Of a stretch of DNA of 64,000 nucleotides, positions 24,515 through 33,823 are shown in pieces (position 1 is the first letter of the stretch; each line of letters starts with the position of its first letter). The position numbers were made by a program, and so were the translations under genes. Source of the stretch: Bog-950 sp964631835. Its GTDB lineage: Bacteria; Bacteroidota; Bacteroidia; Chitinophagales; LD1. A model generated the notes under the pieces. It was not told the origin of the DNA. It saw only the letters and a program-made list of their open reading frames with translations, and searched no databases. Location: contig CAZWAD010000009.1 of assembly GCA_964631835.1 (NCBI GenBank), forward strand, positions 62,001 to 126,000, read 5' to 3'.

Positions 24515-26173
24515 ATGAAAAAGATCATTGAGTGTGTGCCCAATTTCAGCGAGGGACGCGACATGAATATCATTAAGCAAATTACTGACAGTATTGAAAC
24601 TGTTGAAGGGGTAAAACTGCTAAACGTAGATCCGGGAAAAGGCACTAACCGTACGGTAGTAACTTTTGTTGGCGATGAAAATTCGGTGGTTGAAGCTGCA
24701 TTCCGAGCTATTGCAAAAGCTGCTGAATTGATTGATATGCGGAAACACAAAGGCGAGCATCCGCGCTTTGGCGCAACAGATGTTTGCCCGTTTATTCCCA
24801 TTGCCAATTCGAGTATGCCGGATTGTATCGAGTGCGCAAGGAAGCTGGGCGAACGTGTGGGAAAAGAATTGAGGATTCCGGTTTACCTGTATGAATATGC
24901 GGCTACTGCTGCGCACCGAAAGAACTTAGCCAACATTCGCGAAGGAGAATATGAAGGCATTGCGAAAAAAATAAAATTGAAAGAATGGAAACCGGATTAT
25001 GGCGAAGCGAAGTTGAATGAGAAAAGCGGAAACATTGCGATAGGTGCGCGGGATTTCCTGGTAGCTTATAACGTAAACCTGAATACCACCTCCGTGCGCA
25101 GAGCCAACTCCGTTGCCTTTGATGTGCGTGAGCAGGGGAGAAAAATAAAAGATGAAACAGGACAAGAAGTTAACCAACCGGGAACTTGCAAAGCGGTGAA
25201 AGGAATAGGATGGTATATTCCTGAGTATGGAATTGCACAGGTCAGTATGAATCTCACAAACCTGAATGTTACACCAGTACATGTAGCATTCGATGAATGT
25301 GTAAAAAGTGCAAATAGCCGGGGAATGCGGGTGACCGGTAGCGAATTAGTGGGGTTAATTCCGCTTAAAGCCATGCTCGATTCAGGAAAATATTTTTTGC
25401 TGAAGCAAAACCGCTCAACCGGTGTAAGCGAAGATGAATTGGTTCGTATAGCCATAAAAAGCCTGGGGCTGGATGAACTAACTACCTTTGAACCGCGAAA
25501 AAGAATTATTGAATATATGCTTGAAGATTCCCCCTCCTCTCCTCTTTTAAATTTGAGCATACGAAAATTTGCTGACGAAACCGCTAGTGAATCACCGACC
25601 CCGGGCGGTGGTTCTGTATCAGCATATGTCGGGGCGTTGGGAGTTTCACTGGGCACGATGGTGGCCAATCTCTCATCACACAAAAAAGAGTGGGATGACC
25701 GGTGGAAAGAGTTCAGCGATTATGCCGAAGACGGACAAAAAATAAAAGATGAGTTGCTGAAGTTAGTTGATGAGGACACCAAAGCGTTCAACAGAATCAT
25801 GGAAACGTTTGCACTGCCAAAATCAACAGAGGAAGAAAAAAACCTGCGTAAAAAAGCAATCAGCGAAGCCACAAAAAATGCTATTGAAGTTCCGATGAAA
25901 GTGATGGAACTATCGTTAAAAAGTTTTGATATAGTTAAAGCTATGGCTGAAACCGGAAATCCTAATTCAGTTTCTGATGCGGGCGTTGGCGCTCTCTGTG
26001 CCCGTACTGCCGTTTATGGCGCTTACCTGAATGTAAAAATCAATGCGGCTTCTTACAGCGACAAAAAATATACTGCCCGCAAACTCAAAAAGGCAAAAGA
26101 AATGCTTGATAAGGCAAAAGAAACAGAGAGAAAGATTTTGGCAATTGTTGAGAGGAAGATTGCTAAAAGCTAA
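24515..26173 (+). CDS. ftcD: Bifunctional glutamate formimidoyltransferase / formimidoyl-THF cyclodeaminase
   Basis: A 552-residue fusion. Residues 1 to about 300 are the formimidoyltransferase (IIECVPNFSEGRD at the start; the HKGEHPRFGATDVCPFIP segment carries the catalytic histidine), which moves the formimino group of formiminoglutamate to tetrahydrofolate. From about residue 345 the cyclodeaminase domain follows (SPTPGGGSVSAYVGALG), releasing ammonia and forming methenyl-THF. The fused order is the same as in vertebrates and many Bacteroidota. It belongs to histidine degradation, yet no other hut genes lie in this window. Followed 9 bases later by the M28 peptidase gene. Confidence 0.95.
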   Translation: MKKIIECVPNFSEGRDMNIIKQITDSIETVEGVKLLNVDPGKGTNRTVVTFVGDENSVVEAAFRAIAKAAELIDMRKHKGEHPRFGATDVCPFIPIANSSMPDCIECARKLGERVGKELRIPVYLYEYAATAAHRKNLANIREGEYEGIAKKIKLKEWKPDYGEAKLNEKSGNIAIGARDFLVAYNVNLNTTSVRRANSVAFDVREQGRKIKDETGQEVNQPGTCKAVKGIGWYIPEYGIAQVSMNLTNLNVTPVHVAFDECVKSANSRGMRVTGSELVGLIPLKAMLDSGKYFLLKQNRSTGVSEDELVRIAIKSLGLDELTTFEPRKRIIEYMLEDSPSSPLLNLSIRKFADETASESPTPGGGSVSAYVGALGVSLGTMVANLSSHKKEWDDRWKEFSDYAEDGQKIKDELLKLVDEDTKAFNRIMETFALPKSTEEEKNLRKKAISEATKNAIEVPMKVMELSLKSFDIVKAMAETGNPNSVSDAGVGALCARTAVYGAYLNVKINAASYSDKKYTARKLKKAKEMLDKAKETERKILAIVERKIAKS

Positions 26174-26182
26174 CGCGCACGA

Positions 26183-27361
26183 ATGATAACTCTCATTACA
26201 GAAATCATTGAAAAATTCGGACCACGACCTTCGGGCAGCGAGGCGGAAAGGAATGCGCAATTGTTTATTGTTGAGAAATGCCGGGAGGTAACCGGTAATG
26301 TGCAACTCCTCGTATTCAAAGCATATTTGAATGCGCGTTTCGGAAAGCTGAAATACTACTGCGGTGTTTATGTGCTGTGTCTTGCCATATATTTTCTTTC
26401 ACCGGTTGCAGCATTGGTAATTTCCTTTTTGAATGTCATGACTTTTGTTCTGGATTTTATGACTTACCGAACGGTGTTTGGAAAATTTCCGGGCCCGGAA
26501 ATGAAATCGTGGAATGTGGAAGCCACTCTTGAGCCGCAGAAAGAAGTTAAAAGCACCATAATTGTTTCGGGGCATATTGACAGTGTGTATGAGTTTAAGT
26601 GGTGGTATAAATTCGGGCAACATGGGGCTCATCTCACCATTTTGGGAGGTACATTACTTGCCCTGTTTCCTGTTTTCTCTTTGTTTACCATTATTTTTCC
26701 GGAAGGCAATTGGCATTTGTACGGAATACTTGCTTTTGTTGTCCTCTCTCCCGCACTCCTCACTTATTTTGATATGCATGGGAAAAATCCGGTGGACGGA
26801 GCCTGCGATAACCTGACCGGTGTTGCTGTCGCCTATGAAATCTTCAAAAGTTTTGCTTTGCCTGATGCAAATGGAAAATCGGTTTTGAAAAACACGCGCC
26901 TGAAGTTTGTGAGTTTTGGCAGTGAGGAAACCGGCTTAACCGGTTCGCAAAAATATGTGGAGCAAAAGTTCTGCGAGCTTAAAAATGAAAATGCCCATCT
27001 TATTAATATTGACAGTATCCGGGTTCCCGAAGAAGTTTGCATAGTTAAAAAAGAAGTCATGAGCGGAACTTCATACAGCAAAATGCTGATTGATAAACTT
27101 CAAAAAAGTTTTTCCAACAAAAATATTCCCATTAAAACAGGCTCCACACCTATTGGCGGAACTGACGGGGTATTTTTTGCTCGTGCCGGATTGCATGCGG
27201 TTTCTATAATCGGCCTTTCGATGGAAAAATTAGACCCCACTTACCATACCAGAAGGGATGTAATTGAAAATCTGAATCCGGTTGCTTTGGAAAATGTGAA
27301 ACAGGGTGTGGCAGAATTTGTACGACAGTGGGACACATCCTTTGCTGAAAACGATAAATGA
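26183..27361 (+). CDS. Membrane-associated M28 zinc aminopeptidase
   Basis: A 392-residue protein with the complete M28 set of zinc ligands: His131 and Asp133 (SGHIDSVYE), Asp209 (DGACDNLTG), Glu248 and Glu249 (FGSEETG), Asp277 (NIDSI) and His355 (DPTYHTRRD). Two hydrophobic pairs are unusual: residues about 58-95 lie before the catalytic core and about 150-198 are inserted between HxD and the bridging aspartate. This suggests a peptidase embedded in the membrane. It may be co-transcribed with ftcD, and its stop overlaps the next start by ATGA. Substrate unknown. Confidence 0.9.
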   Translation: MITLITEIIEKFGPRPSGSEAERNAQLFIVEKCREVTGNVQLLVFKAYLNARFGKLKYYCGVYVLCLAIYFLSPVAALVISFLNVMTFVLDFMTYRTVFGKFPGPEMKSWNVEATLEPQKEVKSTIIVSGHIDSVYEFKWWYKFGQHGAHLTILGGTLLALFPVFSLFTIIFPEGNWHLYGILAFVVLSPALLTYFDMHGKNPVDGACDNLTGVAVAYEIFKSFALPDANGKSVLKNTRLKFVSFGSEETGLTGSQKYVEQKFCELKNENAHLINIDSIRVPEEVCIVKKEVMSGTSYSKMLIDKLQKSFSNKNIPIKTGSTPIGGTDGVFFARAGLHAVSIIGLSMEKLDPTYHTRRDVIENLNPVALENVKQGVAEFVRQWDTSFAENDK

Positions 27362-27786
27362 GAATCTGGTCGCTTCACCCCTCTTATTTGGATACCAAGG
27401 GACTTGTAGCCCTATGGCGTGAAACTCTTCTGGCAAAAAATGTTTTGGAAGGAAAGACCAAAGGGTATAAATATCATCCTCAGTTGTTGCGCTTTATAAA
27501 TTCCGGAGATGCTCTTGGGCTAATAAACCTTTATCTTGAACATGTTTATTACGAAGCGGTGGCAAGGGGTTACCAGTTTGATAAAACCAAGTTCAAACCC
27601 GTTAAAAAGAGGCTGAAGATTAGTGTAACTGATGGGCAAATGGCTTATGAGACAAAGCATCTGCTTAAAAAACTGAAACTCCGCGACCCGGTAAAATATA
27701 AAGTAGTAAAAACGGCAGATAAACTAAAACCTCATCCGGTTTTCAGAATAATAACAGGGAATGTTGAAGTATGGGAAATATTGTAA
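27358..27786 (+). CDS. Endonuclease V-like pyrimidine dimer glycosylase family protein
   Basis: A 142-residue protein resembling the pyrimidine dimer DNA glycosylase family related to T4 endonuclease V. The N-terminal segment WSLHPSYLDTKGLVALWRE places Arg21-Glu22 where T4 EndoV has its Arg-Glu catalytic pair. In T4 EndoV the nucleophile is the amine of Thr2; here residue 2 is Arg, so the same chemistry is not assured. YKYHPQLLRF and the basic C-terminal half (KTADKLKPHPVF) are consistent with DNA binding. Starts inside the peptidase stop (4-base overlap), so translation is probably coupled. Confidence 0.75.
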   Translation: MRIWSLHPSYLDTKGLVALWRETLLAKNVLEGKTKGYKYHPQLLRFINSGDALGLINLYLEHVYYEAVARGYQFDKTKFKPVKKRLKISVTDGQMAYETKHLLKKLKLRDPVKYKVVKTADKLKPHPVFRIITGNVEVWEIL

Positions 27787-27813
27787 ACATTTCTATACCA
27801 GAACTACAAAAAG

Positions 27814-28653
27814 TTATTTTGCTGCTCCCAGCAAACCTTTATTGAGGTGAGATGTTAGTTCCTGAGCTTTTTTGCTGGCAAAAGTTTTGTTCTGAAACTG
27901 TTTTACCCGTTGAATGCCTCGAACTGCATTGGTGAAAAGGATTTCATCGGCTTCGAGAAGTTCATTAACTTCTACTTCGCGTTGCTGAATTCTGTCGCCA
28001 AGAATATATATCAGGTGCGAGCGCATCACTCCGTTTACGCAACCGCTGTTTAAATCGGGGGTGATAAACTGATTTCCAAAAACCAGAATGATGTTGGAAT
28101 GAATGGCTTCGCACACCCTTCCGTAATTGTTCAGCAGAATCATTTCATCCCAGCCCTCAGCTTTTGCAAACTGTGCAAAAAGAATGTATGCCAGAGCGCT
28201 TGAATTTTTCAGGTCACTCACATTATAAACCGGTTTGAAACAATCATCCCGTATTCCAGCAGTTAAACCATCGCCACATTCAAACTTATCGTTTTCTATT
28301 TTGTCTAAACTGATTACGTAGCCCAATTCTTCATCATCCGGCAAATACAAACCTTTGCCCTTACGATAAAACTGCAAGCGCACCCGGGCATTTTTTACAG
28401 CATCGTTCACTGAAGCCAAATCGAGCAACATGCTCTCAAAACTTTCCTGGTCAAACCGTTTTGGCAAAACTGTAGAAAGAACATCGGCCGTAAACTCCAG
28501 GCGGCTCCAGTGATATTCAAGCAGAGGAATTTTTTTGTTAAACATGGCCATGCTTTCGAAAAAGCCATCACCATATTTAAAAGCCCGATTAGTAACCGGC
28601 AGCAGTTTCTCGTGCTCGTGATATATGTTACCGTTAAAGTTGATATACTGCAT
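27814..28653 (-). CDS. Class IV PLP aminotransferase / aminodeoxychorismate lyase-like
   Basis: A 279-residue protein of fold-type IV PLP enzymes. NRAFKYGDGFFESM is the N-terminal family motif, Lys149 (SDLKN) is the likely Schiff-base lysine, and CEAIHSNI near 181-188 plus DEILFTNAVRGIQRV are phosphate-binding parts. The pattern is closer to aminodeoxychorismate lyase (folate synthesis) than to IlvE, but substrate cannot be settled. I chose the ATG at 28653; the longer frame starts inside the upstream membrane-protein gene. With this start the two genes overlap by 20 bases. Confidence 0.85.
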   Translation of the reverse strand: MQYINFNGNIYHEHEKLLPVTNRAFKYGDGFFESMAMFNKKIPLLEYHWSRLEFTADVLSTVLPKRFDQESFESMLLDLASVNDAVKNARVRLQFYRKGKGLYLPDDEELGYVISLDKIENDKFECGDGLTAGIRDDCFKPVYNVSDLKNSSALAYILFAQFAKAEGWDEMILLNNYGRVCEAIHSNIILVFGNQFITPDLNSGCVNGVMRSHLIYILGDRIQQREVEVNELLEADEILFTNAVRGIQRVKQFQNKTFASKKAQELTSHLNKGLLGAAK

Positions 28654-30205
28654 AAGTCGTGTTCGCAAAAAGCAATTTACCGTATTTCCATTCTTTGTTT
28701 GCGGTAAGTAAGTGGGTAACACCTTCCCGCTTTAATTGTTCAGTGTTTTCTTTGCTCAAATTGAAGAAAAATTTTTCAGCTTTTTCTTCTAACTCAAAAC
28801 CTTTGGGGGAATCATCTGCAGAAATTCCATATACCAGTTTGATTCGCCTGTGCCATTCAAAAATATGGCTGCGGTTTTTTACAAATGCCTTGAAATCTAC
28901 AAAAGAGGAAACGCGCCCGAAGTATTTTAATTCAGTGGTACTAAAAGGCTGAACAAAAACTGCCCGTTTATCAACACTGGTATCAATTTGCTCGCTAATT
29001 ATCACCATATCATTCTTTTTTTTCCATTCTTTTGAGAATTGATAATGTGCCTTATTCAAACCAATAAGTTCTGGTTTAAAAAAAAGCATTACCACTATGC
29101 TGACAGCTAAAGCTGCATATACAATGTTTTGAACTAAAACACTTAGTCTAAGGGTAATTTTATCTTTTAAAAAGTCATACCCGTAGTTTACAACCAATAA
29201 CAAAGCGTAGAATTTAGTCCATTGAGAAACTTTATAGAACTGCAATCCTGCAATGTCCGTCAAATGCATGTAATCTGTACATATGATATAAATAAATGTT
29301 CCTGCAAGAGTGAATAAATTAAACCACAATAGGAATTTATTACGCGTGTAGCTCCATATAAGGTTGATTGAAATGAAAAGAAAGAAAAGTATTTTATCAG
29401 TGACCGGGAAATAGCTGAATATGTAGTGGTGAGCATGCCTGAATTCAAAATAAATTCTGAAAAATGCTTCGTTGTCGAAACTTTTGCTTAATGCATTTAC
29501 GCCATCCATTTTCCCTGCCAGAAACATAATGATAAATGCTCCCGCGGTAAATCCATACACAGCCATACATTGCAACAGCGTTTTAAGCGCAACTTTCTTT
29601 TGCCAGAAAGTAAAAACAAATATGCAAGCTAACATGACCAAAAACACAGTGATCCCTTCAACGGGGTGTATGATTGAGGCGATGCTCATGAGAATAGTAG
29701 CCAGTAAATATTTTTCAGTAAAATAATAACAAAGGGCAAAAGCAATTATTGCAACACTCACCCCGCTTCCCTGAAAAGCATCTGCATACAGTTCCACGTT
29801 GCCTAGTCCCCGGTCGAAAAAGATGATGAAGTTGAGCAGGATAGCCATTTGCGCAGCCAGCAAATTACCGATTAGGATTTTCCCAAGTTTTTGTAAACCG
29901 AGAACCAAGAGTACCGTAAACAAAAACTGAAATGCAAAACAGGCTATCTCAAGGTTATTGACAAAAGGAAGCAGCAGATAACAAATAACACTTCGCTCAT
30001 TTGGAACTTTTTCCTGCAAACACAGAACAAAAAAGTCTTTTTGATAAAATGAGTGGTCGTTCAGATAAAGAACATAAGGGAGATACTCAGGATGGTCGCC
30101 AGTTCCAAAGCGGTAACCTGCACGCCACAAAAGCAGACTCCACATCAGAACAGCAAAAACAATTTTAGAAGTTGAGAATCTGAAAATTTGAGAATTAAGT
30201 TTCAT
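28634..30205 (-). CDS. Large multi-spanning membrane protein, unknown function
   Basis: A 523-residue protein with about ten hydrophobic helices between residues 13 and 380, then a soluble C-terminal part of 140 residues. The first loop contains GTGDHPEYLPYVLYLND, and short motifs such as ASIIHPVEG resemble GT-C-like membrane glycosyltransferases, but no catalytic signature can be named. The likeness to a DUF6798-type family is a recollection. It is 50 bases after the CoA-transferase B subunit gene and overlaps the class IV aminotransferase gene by 20 bases. Confidence 0.75.
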   Translation of the reverse strand: MKLNSQIFRFSTSKIVFAVLMWSLLLWRAGYRFGTGDHPEYLPYVLYLNDHSFYQKDFFVLCLQEKVPNERSVICYLLLPFVNNLEIACFAFQFLFTVLLVLGLQKLGKILIGNLLAAQMAILLNFIIFFDRGLGNVELYADAFQGSGVSVAIIAFALCYYFTEKYLLATILMSIASIIHPVEGITVFLVMLACIFVFTFWQKKVALKTLLQCMAVYGFTAGAFIIMFLAGKMDGVNALSKSFDNEAFFRIYFEFRHAHHYIFSYFPVTDKILFFLFISINLIWSYTRNKFLLWFNLFTLAGTFIYIICTDYMHLTDIAGLQFYKVSQWTKFYALLLVVNYGYDFLKDKITLRLSVLVQNIVYAALAVSIVVMLFFKPELIGLNKAHYQFSKEWKKKNDMVIISEQIDTSVDKRAVFVQPFSTTELKYFGRVSSFVDFKAFVKNRSHIFEWHRRIKLVYGISADDSPKGFELEEKAEKFFFNLSKENTEQLKREGVTHLLTANKEWKYGKLLFANTTYAVYQL

Positions 30206-30255
30206 TGCTGTTTCATTTTAACTCTCAAATTCCCGCATTTTAAGTTCCATTTCGG

Positions 30256-30912
30256 CTACACTACAATTATTTTCAGATTATCATGTATAACCAGTTTGCC
30301 GAGAGTTTTAGCTTTTATCTCATCAACGGTTACACCGGGAGCAATTTCAACAAGGTGAAATGCTCCGTCTTTTATTTCATAGAAACCCAAATCGGTCAGT
30401 ACGCGTTTAATACATTTTTTACCGGTAAGCGGAAGCGTACATTCGGGCAATAATTTCGACTCGCCTTTAGGGTTGGTTTGGAGCATGGTTACAATAATAT
30501 TTTTTGCCGAAGCCACTAAGTCCATAGCGCCACCCATACCCTTCACTAATTTTTTCGGAATCTTCCAGTTGGCAATATCTCCGTTTTGAGAAACTTCCAT
30601 GGCGCCCAGCACCGTTAAGTCAATACGTTGCGAGCGAATCATGGCAAAACTGTATGCTGAATCAAAAAATGCACTACCGGGTAAAGTTGTAACGGTTTGC
30701 TTTCCTGCATTTATTAAATCTGCATCCACTTCTGATTCAGTAGGAAAGGGCCCCATACCCAGCAATCCGTTTTCCGATTGCAATACTACATCCATTCCTT
30801 TGGGAATATAGTTGGCAACAAGTGTAGGAATTCCTATTCCGAGGTTTACATAAAAGCCATGCTGTAATTCTCTTGCTATTCGCTGTGCTATTTGTTCTTT
30901 GGTAAGTGCCAT
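30256..30912 (-). CDS. scoB: 3-oxoacid CoA-transferase subunit B
   Basis: Beta subunit of a family I CoA transferase, which moves CoA from succinyl-CoA (or another acyl-CoA) to a 3-oxoacid. The 218-residue protein has GIGIPTLVANYIP and the active-site segment SENGLLGMG, with Glu47 as the glutamate that forms the thioester. GGAMDLVASAKN is also family-typical. Donor and acceptor specificity cannot be read from sequence. It follows subunit A by 55 bases. Confidence 0.93.
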   Translation of the reverse strand: MALTKEQIAQRIARELQHGFYVNLGIGIPTLVANYIPKGMDVVLQSENGLLGMGPFPTESEVDADLINAGKQTVTTLPGSAFFDSAYSFAMIRSQRIDLTVLGAMEVSQNGDIANWKIPKKLVKGMGGAMDLVASAKNIIVTMLQTNPKGESKLLPECTLPLTGKKCIKRVLTDLGFYEIKDGAFHLVEIAPGVTVDEIKAKTLGKLVIHDNLKIIVV

Positions 30913-30967
30913 TTAAAATGTGTTGAAGTATTTAAGTGTTAAGATTATTTTCTGTTTTGTTCAGATT

Positions 30968-31660
30968 TTATTTTCTGATGGTGCGCTGTTCAATCCGTTT
31001 CTCATATTTTTCCCCTCTAAAAATCCGGTTTACAAAAATCCCCGCGGTATGAATTTCGTTCGGGTCGAGTCCGCCTTCCGGAACAAGCTCTTCCACTTCG
31101 ACTATAGTGATTTTCCCTGCCATAGCCATCAGCGGATTAAAATTACGGGCGGTGCCTCTGAAAATTAAGTTACCTCCGGTATCGCCTTTCCATGCTTTTA
31201 CAATGGCAAAGTCTGATTTAAAAGCGTGCTCCATCAAATATTCTTTGCCATCAAACATGCGTGTTTCCTTTCCGGCTTCTACTTCGGTGCCCACACCCGC
31301 AGGAGTAAAGAACGCAGGGATACCGTACCCCGCCATCATACATCGTGTAGCAAGCGTACCCTGAGGAATCAACTCCACTTCAAGTTCACCGCTAAGAAGC
31401 TGCCGCTCGAACTCGGCATTTTCACCTACATACGATGAAATCATTTTTTTCACCTGCCTGGTTTTCAACATTAAGCCGATTCCGAAATCGTCCACTCCAG
31501 CATTGTTCGAAATGCAGGTTAGCCCTTTTACTCCTTTACGGATTAGTGCAGCAATCGAATTCTCAGGAATACCGCAAAGCCCGAAACCTCCGAGCATAAT
31601 CACCGCATTGTCCGATATATCTTTTACTGCTTCATCAGCATTGGCTACTACTTTGTTCAT
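30968..31660 (-). CDS. scoA: 3-oxoacid CoA-transferase subunit A
   Basis: Alpha subunit of the same enzyme. The 230-residue protein begins MNKVVANADEAVKDI and contains GGFGLCGIPENSI and ISNNAGVDDFGIGL, the CoA-transferase 1 signature, and IPAFFTPAGVGT. The ATG at 31660 matches the usual start of the family; an in-frame GTG at 31690 would overlap the upstream gene. It follows the DUF4296 lipoprotein gene by 26 bases and may belong to the same transcript. Confidence 0.94.
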   Translation of the reverse strand: MNKVVANADEAVKDISDNAVIMLGGFGLCGIPENSIAALIRKGVKGLTCISNNAGVDDFGIGLMLKTRQVKKMISSYVGENAEFERQLLSGELEVELIPQGTLATRCMMAGYGIPAFFTPAGVGTEVEAGKETRMFDGKEYLMEHAFKSDFAIVKAWKGDTGGNLIFRGTARNFNPLMAMAGKITIVEVEELVPEGGLDPNEIHTAGIFVNRIFRGEKYEKRIEQRTIRK

Positions 31661-31686
31661 GTTATTTTTATTTATAAAAATAGTTT

Positions 31687-32028
31687 TCACTGTTTGTTTA
31701 CAGCTGCCGAGCGCCTGCTCAATTCCTGCAGCACGTTATCGTAAATTTTATTGAGAAGCACCGGATTGTCTTCATAAAACTTCTGGCTTTTCACAAATTC
31801 TTCATGGGTGACGGAGTAATTTTTAAAAATCTGCGCATGGTATTTCAAAGTGAGCGAACGCTCGTCAGCGCCTGTTTGCGCTTTAGTTTCTGCCACCGCA
31901 TCAGCCATGTGCATATCGGTAAGAATGTGAGTCATTTTTTCTGGGTGAATCACATCATCCGGAATTCGCTGCAACTCGTGCTTGCATGAAATAAAAAACA
32001 AAAGAAGAACCGGAATTAAATGCTTCAT
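31687..32028 (-). CDS. DUF4296-type lipoprotein
   Basis: A 113-residue protein with lipobox ISC at the end of MKHLIPVLLLFFISC. The mature part starts with IPDDVIHPEKMTHILTDMHMADA, the hallmark of Bacteroidota proteins annotated DUF4296, and continues as helices rich in Lys and Glu. Function unknown. The ATG at 32028 is preferred over an upstream ATG at 32082 that overlaps the divergent PLP-protein gene. Confidence 0.85.
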   Translation of the reverse strand: MKHLIPVLLLFFISCKHELQRIPDDVIHPEKMTHILTDMHMADAVAETKAQTGADERSLTLKYHAQIFKNYSVTHEEFVKSQKFYEDNPVLLNKIYDNVLQELSRRSAAVNKQ

Positions 32029-32062
32029 GTAAATTCGCTTCAAAAATAGAATTACCGGATTA

Positions 32063-32725
32063 ATGAACACCGAAAAATACAAAGAGTTAACAGCGGAAAT
32101 AAAACCCTTTGGAGCGAGGTTGGTGGCGGTTTCAAAAACAAAACCGGCAGCTGATATTCTTGAATTATATCATGCAGGGCACAGGATTTTCGGGGAGAAT
32201 AAAGTGCAGGAACTTGTATCAAAATACGAAGCCCTGCCCAAAGATATTGAATGGCACCTCATCGGACATTTACAAACAAACAAGGTAAAATATATTGCCC
32301 CTTTTATTTCATTGATTGAATCGGTAGACAGCCTGCGCCTGCTTTCGGAAATAAACCGACAGGCCGAAAAATACAACCGGGTTATTGACTGCCTGCTTCA
32401 AATTTTTATTGCCACTGAAGAAACCAAGTTTGGATTTAGTGTTGAAGAAATCTACAACCTGCTTGCTTCGCCTGAATTTGCAGTTATGAAAAATGCCCGT
32501 ATTTGCGGGTTTATGGGCATGGCTACTAACACCGTTGACGAAGTAAAAATTGACCGCGAGTTTGCTTTCCTGCAAACGCTTTTTACGTATGTAAAAGAAA
32601 AATATTTTGCAGGTACCCCTTATTTTAAAGAGCTTTCGATGGGCATGAGTTCTGACTACAAAATTGCCTTGCGCCACGGAGCTACGTTTATTCGCGTGGG
32701 CTCTGTGATTTTTGGCGAGCGGTAA
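32063..32725 (+). CDS. YggS-family PLP homeostasis protein
   Basis: A 220-residue member of the PLPBP/YggS family, which binds pyridoxal phosphate and buffers vitamin B6 and amino-acid pools without known catalysis. LVAVSKTKP puts the PLP lysine at 25; FGENKVQEL, HLIGHLQTNK and SMGMSSDYKIAL followed by FIRVGSVIFG are all conserved. Divergent from the DUF4296 lipoprotein, with only 34 bases between start codons. Confidence 0.95.
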   Translation: MNTEKYKELTAEIKPFGARLVAVSKTKPAADILELYHAGHRIFGENKVQELVSKYEALPKDIEWHLIGHLQTNKVKYIAPFISLIESVDSLRLLSEINRQAEKYNRVIDCLLQIFIATEETKFGFSVEEIYNLLASPEFAVMKNARICGFMGMATNTVDEVKIDREFAFLQTLFTYVKEKYFAGTPYFKELSMGMSSDYKIALRHGATFIRVGSVIFGER

Positions 32726-32831
32726 ACACCAGTGTTTATTGTTTTGGAGACTTCCGTTTTTTTATTATTATCTTTATACAGTTTTCGGTTCAGGACATTA
32801 AACCTATTGTTCACTTCTAAAACTTAGTGTT

Positions 32832-33026
32832 ATGGAAAAGCTGAATGAACTTTGGAACTTACCCATGCTGTGGAATATTATTATTCCGGTAGTGGTAGTT
32901 TTCGGCTGTGTGGCATTCCTCGTTTGGGATTCCACCAACCACCTTCCTCTTGAAAAACGAATCATGCACCGGCTTCGTGAAACGCGTAAAGCGCGTAAAG
33001 CCCAGAAACATACCCAGCATACCTGA
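32832..33026 (+). CDS. Small single-pass membrane protein
   Basis: A 64-residue frame starting at ATG. Residues about 11-32 (MLWNIIIPVVVVFGCVAFLV) form one membrane helix, followed by a basic tail KRIMHRLRETRKARKAQK that would lie in the cytoplasm. No family is recognised. The clean helix-plus-basic-tail layout supports a real gene more than chance. Confidence 0.55.
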   Translation: MEKLNELWNLPMLWNIIIPVVVVFGCVAFLVWDSTNHLPLEKRIMHRLRETRKARKAQKHTQHT

Positions 33027-33136
33027 TATTTCAGTCAGCAGTTCAAACTTCTTCTGCTTACTAAGCGGCTATGATACGGTAATTAAATCGTGACGTGTTG
33101 CCTTTGTAAAACAATAAAGCCTGAAAGCATAGCCAT

Positions 33137-33607
33137 CTACTTCAGTTTTTCAAGCACTGTTTTCAGCGCGGCAAAGTCAACCTGATCTCCGGGTGTGGGT
33201 GTAAGTTGAACGTACTGTATTACTCCTGCTTTATCCACTAAAACTACTCCCCTTTTGGCAACTCCCTTCATTCCTGCAGCAAAGTTGCTATGATACATGT
33301 CGTAATCGTGAATGGTTTTTTTATTGTAATCGGATAGCAGGTCGAAATTAATGCTGTTCTTTTCTTTAAACACAGCCAAAGTAAAGGGTGAATCAGTAGA
33401 AATTCCCACAACTTCTGCATTCAGTCCGTTGTAATAGGAAAGCTCATCGCGGCTTGTACACATTTGTGTGGTGCAGACACCGGTAAACGCTGCCGGGAAA
33501 AAACTCATAATGAGCGTTTTGCCATAGAAATCGCTAAGAGAAACTTCTTTTTTTTCGCTGTTGAATAATTTAAAGTCTGGGGCTTTGGTGCCTATTGGTA
33601 ATGCCAT
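33137..33607 (-). CDS. Peroxiredoxin (AhpC/BCP-like)
   Basis: A 156-residue thiol peroxidase that reduces peroxides. FPAAFTGVCTTQMC contains the peroxidatic Cys45 in the PxxxTxxC context and a second cysteine at 50. LSDFYGKTLIMSFFPAAF and GVVLVDKAGVIQYVQ are further family segments. Cys50 lies five residues away, as in some BCP/PrxQ proteins, and may be the resolving cysteine. The ATG at 33607 matches family starts; a longer upstream frame has no homology-like features. Confidence 0.93.
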   Translation of the reverse strand: MALPIGTKAPDFKLFNSEKKEVSLSDFYGKTLIMSFFPAAFTGVCTTQMCTSRDELSYYNGLNAEVVGISTDSPFTLAVFKEKNSINFDLLSDYNKKTIHDYDMYHSNFAAGMKGVAKRGVVLVDKAGVIQYVQLTPTPGDQVDFAALKTVLEKLK

Positions 33608-33799
33608 GTGTGTAGTATTTAATAGTGATAAATAAATTGTTAAAGATGAGCAATTATAAATCAATCATAGTTTACACGCAAGGAAATAATTACAACCTGA
33701 TGCAACTATTCCATTCAGAATGGTGTCTTACTGTCAAAGTTTAGTTTTTAAGGGTTAAACTAAAAGCCTTTCATTTCGGTGGAGGGCTTTTTAGTTTTC

Positions 33800-33807
33800 T
33801 ATATTTG
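33800..33807 (+). promoter_or_regulatory. -7 box of the 33824 lipoprotein gene
   Basis: TATATTTG matches TAnnTTTG exactly, 16 bases before the ATG. The segment just upstream can fold (AAAAGCC with GGCTTTT, 33762-33791). Confidence 0.5.
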
Positions 33808-33823
33808 CTCAAAACATGAGCAT

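Noticed and set aside
33762..33791. Terminator or small RNA before the 33824 lipoprotein
   Set aside because: The AAAAGCC/GGCTTTT stem has a 16-base loop and no plus-strand gene directly upstream; it may be chance.
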